Source of the DNA: Latrodectus hesperus
Lineage: Eukaryota; Arthropoda; Arachnida; Araneae; Theridiidae
Assembly: GCA_037975125.1 (NCBI GenBank)
Contig: JAJQOW010000014.1
Span: 6,503,457 to 6,567,456, forward strand
DNA length: 64,000 nucleotides
Direction: 5' to 3'
Under the pieces are notes generated by a model that worked only from the letters and a program-made list of their open reading frames with translations, did no database searches and was not told where the DNA came from. Positions 36,331-51,015 of the stretch are shown here, in pieces. How positions within the stretch are numbered: position 1 is the stretch's first letter; every line of letters begins with the position of its first letter. The position numbers and the translations under genes are program-made.

Positions 36331-38231
36331 AACCAGGCATTATAGAAAAATTTATTTAAATGAAAACTTAATTTTATTCAAAATGCATATTGTTTGCTGC
36401 ATTCTAAATAATTCGCTTTGGCTATACATCTTTCCGTTATTATGTCAATCATACATCTTACCATAAGGAACTTTTAAGAATTTGACAAAACATAGTAGAT
36501 AGCCTAATGATAGTACGTTTAATATCCACTATATCAAAATTGTTTTCTGGGAGAACTTTTCATTGATAGTTGGCAACATTTCCGAGTCTTAAAGATTGAA
36601 ATCTGTAAAACTCTCAAGTATACATGACGACAGAAACTCATGCAGAAAAAAAAGCGCAAAATCCATCTCTTGCTGTTCAACAGTAGATTGAATTGAATCC
36701 TTTCTTACGAATTTACTCTATACATAATTTTATATTCTCAGTCACATAGCTGGGGTTCCGAGTGATCGTGAAGAATTTTAACAATAAAACTGCTTATTGT
36801 AACTTAGTAAAATTATCTTTCTAGTGGTATATTACTAGGCTAAATCTTAGACACTCTTGATTAAAGAGAAATGGATGCTCCATTTTTGCATTTTGTTTGC
36901 ACATGTATTGAGGAAAGTAAGAGGAAACATTTTGAATTTCCTCCTTTACGATACGTAAACATGATTATTGTATTTGAAAAGTCATTCCTTAAGATCTCAG
37001 CAGATATTTATATACTATTACAACTTTTCATGTAAAACTATCCTCATTTCTAGGATACATAAAATGATAATTGAACCTGTACAAAAATAAATGATATTTA
37101 ATGTCATACACAGTTGTTCAGATTTTCTTCCATAAATATAAACTTTGATTTTTTTCAGCTATAAACAAGAAATGTAAGAGAATCAGTCTCCTTTATTTAG
37201 ACTAAAAATAATTAAATAAACAAAAATAAAGTTTAAAGTGAAAAGTGTCCCTTGCAAAATTGTCATAAGTTCCATTTAGGAAAGCTACATTCAGTCACAG
37301 AGAAATTTGTTGGACTAAGAGAATTGCTCTAACTGTCAAGAAGTATTTTATGTTTCTTGTTAATAATAAATAATTATTTTGTTAAAATCTTAAATGAAGT
37401 TCACACTCATATCGCATATTAATTTATCGATTTTTGTAAATAGTAATATAAATTTTTAATTCCCTGAGAGTGGAAATCAGGACACATACAAGTCATTGTG
37501 TTGGATACATAATTCTCAGGAATTATCATTCAAATTTGCTGGATAATTCATTAGATACATGTCATATTTTGGAATATGCACAAGTATTTTAATTGCTAGT
37601 ATAAGGTCAATCTACAGCACTGTAACATGTGCTCATTCCACAGAAGAACCCTAAATTTGAATGGTTATTCAACGATTCTGAAAAACATATCATTTCCTAT
37701 CAGTTTAAATTGCCTTTGCTTCTTCTTGGAAATTTAAACCTATTTGGAATTTAGTTCTCCATTTTACTATACATTTTCTTCTCCTTGATGAATACTTTTA
37801 TTCATTTTATTTTATCTGAACTGTCAACAAACATCCCGAGTACCAAAATTGGTCTCGAATGATTTATAAATTGTGAAAGAGAATTACTAATGGTTTGAGA
37901 TAATGTATTTGGGTAAATTTATTACTGTCTAACAATTAATAAAGAAAATAAGGTTGTAATAAACATTATTTAGTCATTCACTTTAAATTAATAATTTCAT
38001 TAATAATTTAATGTTAATTACTGAAGTAAAGTCACGCGAAAAGACTCAATTCATATATCTTGGGAGTTCAATAAAATTTAATCATACTAAATTTAGTTAA
38101 AACTATAAATCCGGCTGTTCCGTTCCCTAGATCACATAATACAAGGGATTAATCCTGGCCCTTTGTGTATTTACAGTGTGTGTTATCTAGTTTATAATGC
38201 GAAAATAATAATATTTATAGTGGTGGCTTAC

Positions 38232-38450
38232 TGCATCGTGGGATGTCGCATATTTCCTTCCGCATGTGAGGGTCGACGATGAAGCACCAGGGCTGCGTCT
38301 CTAATCCCCCTGGATTCCGGCAATAGTTATGTCCGCCAGACAGCTCCTCGAATTCCGCCACTGGACTCCAGCTCTGGCACTGATGAGAAGAAACTGTGTG
38401 AGACACCGGACCTCGGTAGTTCTCTCCCCTCCCTTCGTAACAAGTGGCTT
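38232..38450 (-). CDS. Ror: Ror exon 4: kringle domain
   Basis: Acceptor TTCCGCAG before AAGCCACT; donor TGCA/GTAAGC. Exactly one kringle, 73 codons in phase 1-1. It starts TCYEGRGENYRG and includes QCQSWSPV, ELSGGHNYCRNPGG, PWCFIVDP and ICDIPRC. The six cysteines needed for three disulfides are present (TCY, HQCQSW, NYCRNP, PWCF, EICDI, PRC). Extracellular. A kringle between CRD and membrane is diagnostic of the Ror/Nrk/MuSK group; in the invertebrate Ror-type receptors it follows the CRD as here. Confidence 0.95.
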
Positions 38451-38846
38451 CTGCGGAAGAAAGGAGCAGTTTCCAAAAATATAAGAGAAGGTCTTGAATA
38501 TCTCTGGCACAACGGAATAGAATGATACTCACAGTGGTAGATGCAATGGAAAATAAGAAATACGCATTTTATATTTAGCTAAAGTGTACATTAGGAAGAC
38601 AACGAATTCTGAAATTATTTTTATTTTCTATAATTTTACTTTCATCTATTTGGAGGTAGAACACGATGGATGTATGTAAAATGTGAAACAAATGTTTGAT
38701 TGGAAAAGTTTAAATTTGAAAACGTAATTAATTATTTATTATAGTTTATTAAATTTATTAAATAATCAATTATTATATGAAATTAGAAAAAGTAAGTAAT
38801 AATAAATTAATAAAAGAAATTTAATGCTAAATGATGTAAAAATATG

Positions 38847-39111
38847 AAACCCGGTGGCTTAGTGGCATCGTTTCACGCTGCCTTGACACAGGTCCCAGGT
38901 TCGATCCTCCGGCTGGGCAAGGTTGACTCAGCCTTTCATCCCTTCAGTGGGTCGATTCACTGAGTACCAAGCATGCTTGGGAACTAAGCACTGGGGGTCT
39001 TACGTTAGGCTGACCACCTAACATATGCCTCACACCCCAGGGCCCTCGGTCATGAAAACAGTTATGGGCACTGTAGGAATTGGCCCACCTGTCGTGCCAT
39101 GGAGTGGAGTG
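38847..39111 (+). repeat. tRNA-derived SINE, family C, with perfect target duplication
   Basis: Box A TGGCTTAGTGGC and box B AGGTTCGATCC at tRNA spacing in the first 70 bp, then an unrelated body. Flanked by the identical 14-mer GATGTAAAAATATG at 38833-38846 and 39112-39125. It differs from families A and B in head and body and lacks the CAA tail. It is antisense to Ror, in intron 3. Confidence 0.9.
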
Positions 39112-42100
39112 GATGTAAAAATATGGAATTTAATCCGTTTTAATGAGAAATTTAGTACTAATGAAGAAGTAAATGTTTATTTAAATTTAAAAAAAACATG
39201 CATTAAATTTGAGTTTTATTTATTTATTTATTTATTTTTTTGTAAATTTTAAAATTTATATAATAAAGTATTCATAAAATAAAACATTTGAAAGTTTTTT
39301 TCCTTACTTAAAAATGAGTACGTAGGCCTGATTATATATTCAGAAATTTGTATAACTAAAACAATTGAGCTGCGTGAAAAATTAATATACAACTTCATAA
39401 AAGCGATAAACATGTATATTCTAAAATCTATTTTTATTTCATTGCAGAAATAAATGTAAATCCAACGAAAGTATTGGCTTCATAATTTTAAAGGCAAATT
39501 TTAAAAAATATTACATTGAAAAGTAACTTATGCATTCTCTTTGATTCAAATAATAAGCAATTGAATAAAAAATATACATTTATAAAATATAAAATGCGTC
39601 TGCAGAGTAATAACTGTAAATGATATAAGGCATAATAGTGCATAATTATAATGAATATGAGTACATAATTACATGGAATATGTCAGTTAAGGCATTTTTT
39701 CTTTATTTCCCTCTTTCTTTCTCTTTTTCGGGTTAAAAATTTTGATTTCTTCTAAGTACAAGTTCAAAATAATAAATAATCCAGACTCCCTTAGCTATTA
39801 AGATGACTTTAAACAGTTTCAAAAATTTAAATCATCAATGTTGAAATTTGCAGGAAAAAAGCGAAATTCATTGAAAATTTAGAAATATAAGGAATTTTTT
39901 TATTCATCAAAATATTCTTTCACACATACAGAATGTATTCTTTACAAATATACATTCTATACAAATTTGTCTTTCATGATCAAATTTGAAATTTTTTAAA
40001 GGGACAAATGTCAGTGTCCTTTTAAAAAGCTGCTCTTATATTATTCAATTTAAATTGTCTTCCTATTAAAAACTGACCCGCGATTGTGGAATGAAATGGT
40101 ATTTAGTGTGCTTTTGGTCAGATGAGCCTAAAGCATAAAGTGATTTCAAATTTTGTAATTTTGCCCAAATTTGTGCTCTAGTATTATCGTGCAATAAAAT
40201 AGGAGTTATTTTGTTGGCCAATATAGAATATATTTATTTATGTTTTGGCATTGGCATTATTCTATCCAATTGTTTTCAGAAAATTCAAGTGTTATCGGCG
40301 AGAAAGATTTCATGAAATTATTATAGATTACATTTGTGATAAACTAAATAATATTTGAAAATCATTTTGACTCATTTGAGAAGTCAAGTTTACCGGTACA
40401 AAATTTTTTGAACTAATGATAATATTATTATCCTATTACTATTTCAGGGATCTGTAATGTGATTATTCAGCCTAAGATTCCATATATCCTTTCCCTATAT
40501 CCGTACATTACGAAATCCGCTATATCCTTACATTTCCAAAAGTATTAATTTTTAACAAAACTTTTAATGCATTATAGAATTTATAACGGTTTACAAAGTA
40601 AGTAAAATATAACATTTTCTAAAACAAAATTGTAAAATATAATAATTTAATATTATATAAATAAGTTGTTATGCATATACAGTGGCAAAATGTGAACTAC
40701 AAATTTCATTTTTGAAATACTGATGCATTGCGAAATGAAGCATAAAATTTTATGAAAATGAAAAGTTTTCATGAAAATATGCTATACAAACTCGCAATAT
40801 GTATTTCATAATTTTATTTCTATCACATTTCGAAAGTTTGTTCTTGATTCTAATTTTTTTCCAACCAGAACATGCTAAAACTTTCAAACGGGAAATCAGC
40901 ACAATCATTTAAGTACGTAGATGAGATTCTTGGTTCTCCTTCAAAATAGCACTAATAAATGGTGAGCCAAACATTCATCATGCGCTGAAATGTTAATGAT
41001 TTGGTTATCTTATTGAAGCTTGAGATTTGTGCAAAAATTCATATCTTTTGTCCAACAAGTTGTTAGCAGTTACTGGGTTAATTGATCTAATGTCACTTTT
41101 TGCCTACAAGTGCAAATTCAACCACGTCTTAAAATTTGAATCCAAATGATGGCAAGATTTTTACACTAAAGTTGTATAGCTGACTATGGAATTGTTGAAT
41201 TGAAATGAAGAGCTTGTAATATCTTGAAATAAAAAGCATTCAGACAGGATCCTAACTGGAAGATGTCCAAACACAGGAAAACATAAAACTGCCCAATCTA
41301 TCATAGACACTGAATGCGTACCTGTGACTAGATATTTATGAATGACTAGTAATCTCTCTTATCATTTTTTGAAATTTTTATGACACTTTACCTAAAAATT
41401 TATGATAATTTTATAACTTTCATATTTTGTATTAAAGAGCCTCTAAACTCAAGATTTACAATAAAATGTAACATTATTTACAAAAATAATGAAAATATTT
41501 TTATTCAAAATATTATTATCACTTATATTTATTAACGGCAAAGTATTTTATAATAACAAAAATATATATAATGTAGTTTATAATAATAATTATAATATGT
41601 CATGTGTAATTCGCATCAAAAGTAAAGCACAATGAGTCAATACATAATAGACAAAATGATATTACGTTTTTCTTTTAACGCTTTTATTTGACACTCTTTG
41701 ATAGTCATTAGATATTGAAAAAAATTCATAATTCTTATAAAAATAACATTCCCTAATGCATAAAAAATGAAATGGCATATACTTGATCTTATATTAATTT
41801 TTTTTATCAAGAAATCTTGAAAAGTTGCTTGATAAATCTTTTTAATGGATTGTTAAATTAAACAATAACTCTAACCAAGACATAGATAAGAAAGATATAT
41901 CATGTCTTTGTCTTTATGCTTGTTTTGTTTTATATTTTCTTAAAACTTTATGATAATACCATTAATCTTGGTAGATATATCAAATAAAACAGTAACATGA
42001 ATCAATAAATATTTTTCTTAATATCCTATTGATTTTATAAAAGTTTGTGTTATTGTAAGCATTAAGAGTAAACTAGTAATGCTAAATTAGATTAATGTGA

Positions 42101-43238
42101 GTTCAGAATCAAATGAAAGCACCTACAAAATCAACTTACATTTAAAAGTTTTTTTATTTAGCCTACGCTAGTTGTTAAAATAGTTCTTGAGAGAAATAAT
42201 TTATTACGTAGCAATTACAGAAAAAATAATTTTAGAGAAGGAAATACTCTGTGGGTGATGATGATTGTTTGCTATTCTTATTGCTGGTTTACATTGAATT
42301 ATTCGGCTGCTATATTTGCCCGGGTTAATTATACTGAAATGTTCTGCTTAGTTCAAATAAGTTCCTACTCTTAAGATAATTGAAAATATTTATTTAAGGA
42401 AAAAAAATATAAATCGTTAAATTTCCCTTATGTTAGAGCTGCAATATACAGGGAATAAATGAAATGTGAAAAATAACATTCTCACATTGATAGTTAAAGG
42501 TAAATATTTGAGTGGTTAAAGAATAAATTAATGAAATTAAAACTATAGCGCATTACTTAGTTTAATTACAAAAATATTGACATATTAAGTGAAGTTTCGA
42601 AAATATTATAGCTGTGTAAATATTCAAAACAAGTCATTTTGATGTAGTTTGATTTCAAAACAGAAGAGGATCGAAAATGTGAAATATTTCGAACACAAAA
42701 CCAAAATAATAAAATTTTAAAAAGTAAAATATATCTTTTTTTAAATTAAAAATAGGATTTTATTTCATTAAAAATTCCAGTCGCATTAAAGTTATATACC
42801 ACTTTGTGTGTTTAGTATGATTAAATGTTTTCTTATTTTTATTATTTTAGTTGAAATAACAATTTTGTTTTATATTGGAGTTTAAAATAAGCATACAGTT
42901 TTTCTCTCTCAATCCTTCCCCCCCCCCCTCCAGTGCTGGACAGATGGCAATTTTATGATGAAAGCGTTTGAAAATTTTCTTGCACTCCAAATAACGTGGA
43001 AGGGATAGGCTAATAAAAATTTCTTACCACAGATATTAATTTTTGGAAGTTTTTTATACTGCAAACCATTTGTGGAATTTGCTTAGTATGTCTATTTCAA
43101 TGCACAGTATATCGATGTAATCCTATTTTAACAGTGTATCGAACTTTTTTCCACAGGATAAAAACAAGATTTTAAACATGTATTTAATGAGGACTTGATG
43201 CACTGGCAAAGTTTTATACATAATGTCATAACTCAGTG

Positions 43239-43405
<167 letters not shown>

Positions 43406-43704
43406 CAGATTAGTTAAATGCCTAATTAAACAATATAAATCACTTTTGAAATTTATCTGTAAAAACATTTTATAAAAAAATATGTATTCATGTTTTAAAG
43501 TGGAATAAATTCAGAGTTTTTTAAATTGATATTTTAAAATATCAAACAAAGGAATATATCCTTTTCACATAAATAAGTCGAGTACTTGGACTCATTTTCA
43601 TCAATTTCTAAAAAGCTTCGAGGTTTTTATCATTCTATTTCAGTTTCGCAACAAAGCCTTTATTTAAAGAAATAATTCACACATAATTAATGAAACTCTT
43701 TATA

Positions 43705-44742
43705 CACTGCTGCCCATCATAAAAGCAACAACCTGAAGGAAGCATACAAATAACATGAAATGCACAACATGCATTAGCTGAGGTGAGATAAGCAAATAAT
43801 TAGAATTTCAACGCAGACGTACATCTTGCGCGCCTGTGGCACTACTTTAAAGCGCTATTTAAGGCTTGGAGATTTCAATTACGGCAATTGAGTTTACAGG
43901 GATAATTTCCAGATCAAGTATCCGAGTTTGACAGAGGAAGGACAGTGGCCTACCGAGACTGTGGATTATCTTTCAGGGAAATCGAAAGTCGTGTTGGACG
44001 AAACAAAATTACTGTAATGCGGATATGTGGTCGTTGGATGCAGGAGGGTACGACGGATGGACGTGTTCGATCGCATTCACCTCAGTGCACCACTTCATGT
44101 GATGACAGGCAAATTGTGCGCATGGTAGTGACGGATCGCTCAGTCACATCATGAAGCATAGTACAGCACATTCAGACTGTAACGCATCATCCAGTGTCTG
44201 CGCATATCATTCGATCGACGCCATTTACAGCAGAGTGGTCTGTCCGCAAGACGTCCATTGCTTCGTCTACCCTTGACGCAGAGCCACAGACGTCTTCGCC
44301 GCCAATGGCTGCGATGAAAGAAGTATGTGGACGGCAAAATGGAATGAAATTATCTTAACTGACGAGTCATGCTTGTGTCTGCAACACCACGATGGTTGCA
44401 TTCAAGTCTGGAGACACTGTGGAGAGAGGATGCTGAACACAGCTGCGTTATGCACCGCCCACTAGTTCTGCACCGGGTAATTCTGATATAGGGTGGTATT
44501 GGATATCACACTCTTACACTACTCTAGTACGCAATGCCGGTACTTTAAACAGACAAGCACTACATCTCCGTGGTGTTGCAGCCAGTTGTTTTTCCTCTGG
44601 CTACTGATTTTGGCTGGAACCACACTTCATGATGCCCATAGATTTAATCACTTGATACTTGGTTAACATGTTATTTACAAAATAGATTTTGTTTTGATAT
44701 CTCTTGTCTTTTTTGTTGTTGCAATTTGGGTGGCCAGCAGTG
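43705..44742 (+). mobile_element. Deleted Tc1-like transposon (Tcb1-type)
   Basis: Inverted ends CACTGCTG at 43705 and its complement at 44742, each flanked by TA (43703-43704 and 44743-44744). The frame from 43945 reads YRDCGLSFREIESRVGRNK and then a VMRICGRWMQEG segment, the helix-turn-helix region of a Tc1 transposase. A frame with RLRRQW, VFTDES-like and QHHDG motifs follows. Stops and shifts interrupt it, and the segment with the remaining catalytic residues is deleted. It resembles transposases I recall from spider genomes annotated as Tcb1. Confidence 0.88.
43945..44154 (+). pseudogene. Tc1 transposase N-terminal remnant
   Basis: Seventy codons covering the paired-type DNA-binding part (GLSFREIESRVGRNK, GRWMQEG, VRMVVTDRSVTS), ending at a premature stop. 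Later pieces of the same protein continue in shifted frames to about 44520. Not functional. Confidence 0.85.
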
Positions 44743-46453
44743 TATTTTGTTCAATTTGTCAACATATTTCAAATGATTTGATTGAAATTTTAGTTATATA
44801 ATTTATTAAAAAGAAACGATATCCAATGTATTCAAAATATTTTATTAAATTAGATGAAAAATTTATTAGAAAAAATATTATATCTCATTTATATTATTTA
44901 AAAATTACATAGTTATTCATGCAAGAAACAGATAAAAAAATTTCATATAAAAAGGAAAATATTTCATTTGAATTCATTGGATATTTTTTCTTCGTTCAGT
45001 GGGAGTGGTAATTACCATATGCTTTATATTGCTTTGCTTATGTTAATTACTATACGTTTTATGTTTAATATTACTATAAAAGAGTTAATTACTATATGTT
45101 TAAACACAATTTAGGTATGTATTTTATAAGCTAAAAATAGAATTACCATTATAAGTAGTTTTGTATGTTTTCAACAAAATATAAAGAAGTTAAATTAAAA
45201 ACATTAAATATCGATAAAAATATTAAAAACAAAATTAAATGTATCAATTTTATGCATGTTAAAAATAATACTAAGTTTTTTTCAGAGAAGGTGGCAACAT
45301 AAACTTTTGATAATATTCATGAGCCTTCATGATTAGTTAAATGACCTTCTTTATATGTTGATCCTAATTAACCGTGAAGTTAAGAAAAGAATGAAATATT
45401 CTGCCATCCATAAGTTGTTATTTAATTAGATCTGAAATTATTTATTCAATTCATAAAATCCTCTAATTAATATTCATTTTTTTCAAAAATTTCCATAAAA
45501 CTATAAAGTATGTTAGATAAAAAAAGACCTATAATTTTGCGTTACATAATAATGTAATCTACATGATAATGACAAATAAAAGGGGTTTATACTGTAGAAA
45601 TTAATTTATTACTATTTCAAACATATTTTGGTTCACTTTGAAATGTCAAGTTCTTAGAATTAAATAAGCGCAAAATAAAATTCTAATTTCATTTTAAGTT
45701 ATCAAGTAAGATATTCTAGTAAGGAAAATAAGAAGGAAAATATTACATTTAGATTCATTTCATTATTTTTTCTATTCCTTGAGTGGCAACAGATATGTCT
45801 TTTAACAGATTCGAAAGAGATAATTACCATTTGTTTAAACACAATTTGGGTATGATAATAGAGAAATAATTGAACCGAATATTATAGAGGTTTTGTTCTA
45901 GTTTTCCCCTTCTACAAATACTCTCGACGACATTAACTGGGCTTCTAAGAATATAAAAGAATTCGAAATGAATCTGAAGGTATGACAGAGAAAAAATTTT
46001 TAATCATTTGCATACAAATGAGGACTTTGACAAACACCTCATTTTATATTCTAAATGATTAAAGAAAGAAAAGTAAAATGTATTTGAGTTAGAATACGTT
46101 CTTGGAAAAATAAAGTAATGTGGAAAGCATGTCAATAGTGTTAATTTTATTTAAATTAAGAATTTAATGATGAAATAAAATGCAAGAAAGATATTTGTGT
46201 CCTCATGTTCTGCAATCATAAGTAATTTGCGAAGTGAAGTAACTTAAATCTGAAAGTCAGTAAAAAAAGAACTGTTTCTCTTTTACAAGTATGTGATGAT
46301 TCCTTTCTTAATTAATAGTAATTCGGCATTCCACAGAAGACTTAACTATTTTTTATTAAGAAAAATTTTGTTTCAATTTGATTTCATTGTGTTCTAAAGT
46401 AAATTGATAGAACGAAAATGGAAGAAAGAAAGAAGGAGTAAAAAGGAGGGCAG

Positions 46454-46455
46454 TT

Positions 46456-46492
<37 letters not shown>
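46454..46492. repeat. (CT)n microsatellite
   Basis: About 39 bp of CT with one TT interruption, followed by a second short CT run at about 46500. Confidence 0.9.
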
Positions 46493-49400
46493 AAGATAGT
46501 CTCTCTTTCAAAGAATAAATAATTTCTTGCTTCGTTGATATCGAGACTTAAATAAAAATGCTTCTGATTAAAGGATCTGTCAAAGAATTCTTTTGAATAA
46601 TTTTCGCATTTCTCCTAAAATCCGTTTTGATAAAAAGACTTTGCTTGTTTTCTTAAACTAAAAGTATTCGCTCAGAGTACAAATGTTTAATCAAATAAAC
46701 TTCTTACATTAGAAAGTCTTTCAGATATATTTTTTTATTGTTTTATTCATTCATTTTGGTATGAATCTCCTTATAATTATTTTCTTTTTAATTGTATTTT
46801 CTTGTTTCGAAGGAATGGTACCACGAGAAATTAAAAATAATTATATTATGTTTCACAATAAGGATATGCCTTTGTTAAATACGTTAATTTGATCCAAAAG
46901 TAAAGCTACACTTTTTGTGATAACAAAAAGTTATTAATTGATAAAAGTTAAAATATATGAGTTTCAAAAAGGAACAAATTTAAAATAACAGTTATGAAAA
47001 AGATTTTTTTATATATACTGCTATTTTGCATTTTTTATTTTTTAATGTTTTTAGCTAACACTTAAATAAAAAATAAAATTTTTGACAGTAAGTTAGAGCT
47101 AGAGATTCATTCCTTCCAGGGTATTTAAATCTTTAAAATGTTAAAGTTATAATTGTCTTTTAAGCTATTTGATTCTCAATATACTGTGGATTCATTTACC
47201 TTTAATAACTAATATGCAGGAAGCTAAATTCTATGTTCGTATTCTTATTTACGAAAACTAATTCTAATCTAACAGTTCAACGAAAAATCTTTAAGATTAA
47301 AAAAAACGACGTTTCTAATGAAAGTAAGGATTTCTTTCACAATGTTGAAAAGATTGCTGCTTATAATTCAGAATAGGATTTTCTCATGTAGTGATTTTAT
47401 TCAAGTATTAAGTATGTGTAAAATTTGCTCTTTTAATAATTGAATAATGTTTATGAAGTCATTTTGTTCATTTAAATAAGTTTGGCGACAAAAAATGCCA
47501 ATTTTCGTCAAGTCTCACCTTGAGATATATTTTTCTCATTTTTTATGGTTAAACATTTAACTCTAAATTTTATAAACGGCGTGATTAAATGGGTTTTGCT
47601 AGGCAAAAATGACTGTAGATAAGCCAACAGGTTCTATATTCACTTGAACGAGAGAAAAAATAAGAATAATGAATTTTGAGATAACATTAGCAATTCGCAA
47701 AACATTAGTTTTTTCTATTTTTTTGATTATTAAAGACAAAATTAAGAAAAGAGGATCTATAGATAAGGGACCTATTTTGCAGAAATTTGTAGCATTCTTT
47801 ATTAAATTAATTTTGCCATTATTGTTATTATTATTATTAAACCCATTGTTAAGAAATCATTCATTAATCTTTCAAAGCATGTAAAAAAGAAATAATTTAA
47901 AATAATTCCAAAACTTTCATAAATGTATTGGTTAATATAAGAAAAGCAAACGTATTTATTTAGTTTTGCCTCTAAATTTCAAGTTACGATTTCAAGTTGG
48001 AAAAATAATTTGATAGCTATCCAGTTATATTGATAAATAAAAGTTTTTAAGTTTAAGGATTTATTTTCTATTTATTTTTAAATCCAATAAAATGCTTAAC
48101 TTCATAAAATGAAATAGAATGCTATGCTCTTAAGATATTAAATACTTTTTCTATATGATCATGTTCAATGCAATTAAGCTAAGAATCTTATATTTAAAAC
48201 TTTTCATGAATCATTTTATTCATGAAAAATTGTAAATACAAGAAATGATTGGTTTTATTCTAAATCTTACAATTAATATTACTCTATTAATATAATCACA
48301 ACCACTATTTATCACTCTTACAATAATACAATTTTCAATTCAGCTAAATTTAACCATTGATAAAATATGCAGTGTTATTGATTTTATCTTATTACGTTTC
48401 ATACATCACTATATATTATAATTATATCTTTCAAATTTATATTTAAACAATGAAGTTTAAAACATACTTTTATATTCTGCAAAGAATGAGTTCTAGAACA
48501 ACTATTCGTACTACTGAGTCTAATTTACTGTAATCTGTATGCAACTTTTTTGCGATAATTTTCCCTCGTAATTATAATATAACTAATGTATTTAAGCGTA
48601 ATTAAATATTAACAAAGTTGTAAAAAAGACATTGGTTAATAGCCACAATAAATGATAAACAACTATATAATGAACAAAGCAAACTTTATAAGAAATAACT
48701 AAATTCACCAATCAGTTATTTCTTGATGAACAAATTATTTATTTTAATATTTGTCAGTAGATTAAATTACTATGTGCTATATTTCTAATGTAAAAATATT
48801 GTTAACAGGAAAATTACCTTTTAATATCATGATTTTTTTCCATTTAGTAATTTATATATAACTGCTTCATTAAAGAGATCATAATTCAACTCAGAGAAAA
48901 ATTTAAAAGGAAGCTTTAAAAGGATATATATTTATGAGAGTTTTAAAGGGATGTAATAAAAAATTAGTTTCCTGTTAAAATGGTATTTCCGCCTTAAGGA
49001 TTTGCTCCAAATATAATTACATCAGTTGATGGCCCGTAAAAATCGACCTAAGCCCAGTCCGCTGAGAGCTTTAAATGGATACACGGTGCTATCTAATAAT
49101 GTTGATAAAAAATTAGAGATTGCTCCAAATTATAATAAATGATAATCTTAAATAGGAACATATTAAAGATTTAAATTTGGTAATTTTTTGAAGGAGCCAT
49201 TGTTTTTCTTTATGAACTTTTTATTTAAATTAATAATTTTAATTTAAATATGATTTCTTTTCAAGTTTTTCAATCATGTTAGAAATTTTATATCATAAAA
49301 AGGTTTCGTTAAAATGTCTAATTCTGTTTTATAATCAAATTTTGCAATTATTTTTATTTTTAAAACTTGGTGAATAAGGAACTTTCATAGATAGGTAAAG

Positions 49401-51015
49401 AAAAATCAATTATCCATTTGTGTACACTAATGAAATCTAATTTAATAATCCTAACTAAGATTTTTTATTTTTATTTATTGAAAATTATTACTAAACTAAA
49501 ATTACAATTATAATTTTACTATTTGAATTGTTTTACTTAACACGAGTATTTTTATTTTAACAGTCAAGTCTAATAGTCAATATCTAATAGTCAAGAAAAA
49601 GTTTTAAATTGAAGTAAAATTTATTTAGTTTTGATAATCAAATAAAAATTATAAGTGGAATTAAAATAAAAGGATATTACAAAAAATTTAAGGCAAAATG
49701 TTTAAAAAATTTCTAATTTTATTTAAGTTTAATGAAAGCAGGAAATACACATGAATTGTTTTGCAATAATTATAATGAAACATTTATAATCACAATAAAT
49801 ATCATTTGATAGCTAATCAACAAAATTTTTTCTTGAAGATAATAGAATATTTTTTAAACATATGAAGATAAAATAAACTTTAATAAACTCTTGTTTTAGG
49901 TACAGATTAATTACATTCAGTTAGTTTATATTCAAATAGAAAGCAAATCAAATTTCAGTTTTTAGCAAAACCAAATAAAGTACAAAATACTTTTTGTTTT
50001 AGCTTAAAATTTATTAATTCACTAAAATTATTCATCTAAAATTATTATCATGCCTGAAAATAATTTTAGAAATATACGTAATTTTATGATTTTTAAGCAT
50101 CAATAATAAATTACTTTATGTTACATACATTATTGTAAAGGAAAAAAAACAATATAGAGTAAATTATTGTAAAAAATTAAAAAGCAGTTAAAGATATATT
50201 GAAAATTTCAAGACTTAAATGTCTAACTTTTAAAATTGAAATTTGAAATGATTTTTTTTTAAAATATGCGTAAAGTTAATTGATAGTGAATCAGAATTTT
50301 TAAAAAATGAATTGAAAGATGATGGGAAATGATAAGATGTTATTCAAATCATATATTCTTGCAATCACTTAGTCGATAGATAATTTTTCAAATCTTATCA
50401 GATAAACTGAAATGAATTTTATGAATAAATGATACAAATTAATTACCATTACTACGAATTAATTTGAGGTTAAATTAATTCAAATTGATAATGGAACACT
50501 TCTCTAACCACAATGAAAAAGAAAGAAAAACGTAAAGAGTTATACTGCATACTTCTGGGCTTCCGATATTAAAATTTTTTGTTGTCAATTCAATGTGTTT
50601 TTCTCATTAATTAACAATACCTGTTATTATATTGGTATTTACCATTCAAAAATGAATCTTATCGCCTATGACAGCATATTTAAAAATGCAAATTTTATCC
50701 CATAAATTACAATATAATTTTATAACAGAAAGTCAACATCAACTTTCGATTGATATATAAATCTATTAATTTTAAAAATAATGGCATATGAACATTTAGC
50801 TACTTATATTTTGTAAATTATCTAAATTTATTTTTAATTTGATCCATAATATTTATTGTGATAAGAAAAAATACGAAAATTATAGTTTTACTTGAAATGG
50901 ATATATTTTCCATATTGTATGTTTCTAAAGAACAAAAGTTATGAATCTTAATTCCTAAGTACCCAAGAAATCAAAAATTAAGTAGTAAATTTAGAGCTAA
51001 TTGTGCAAGAGTATA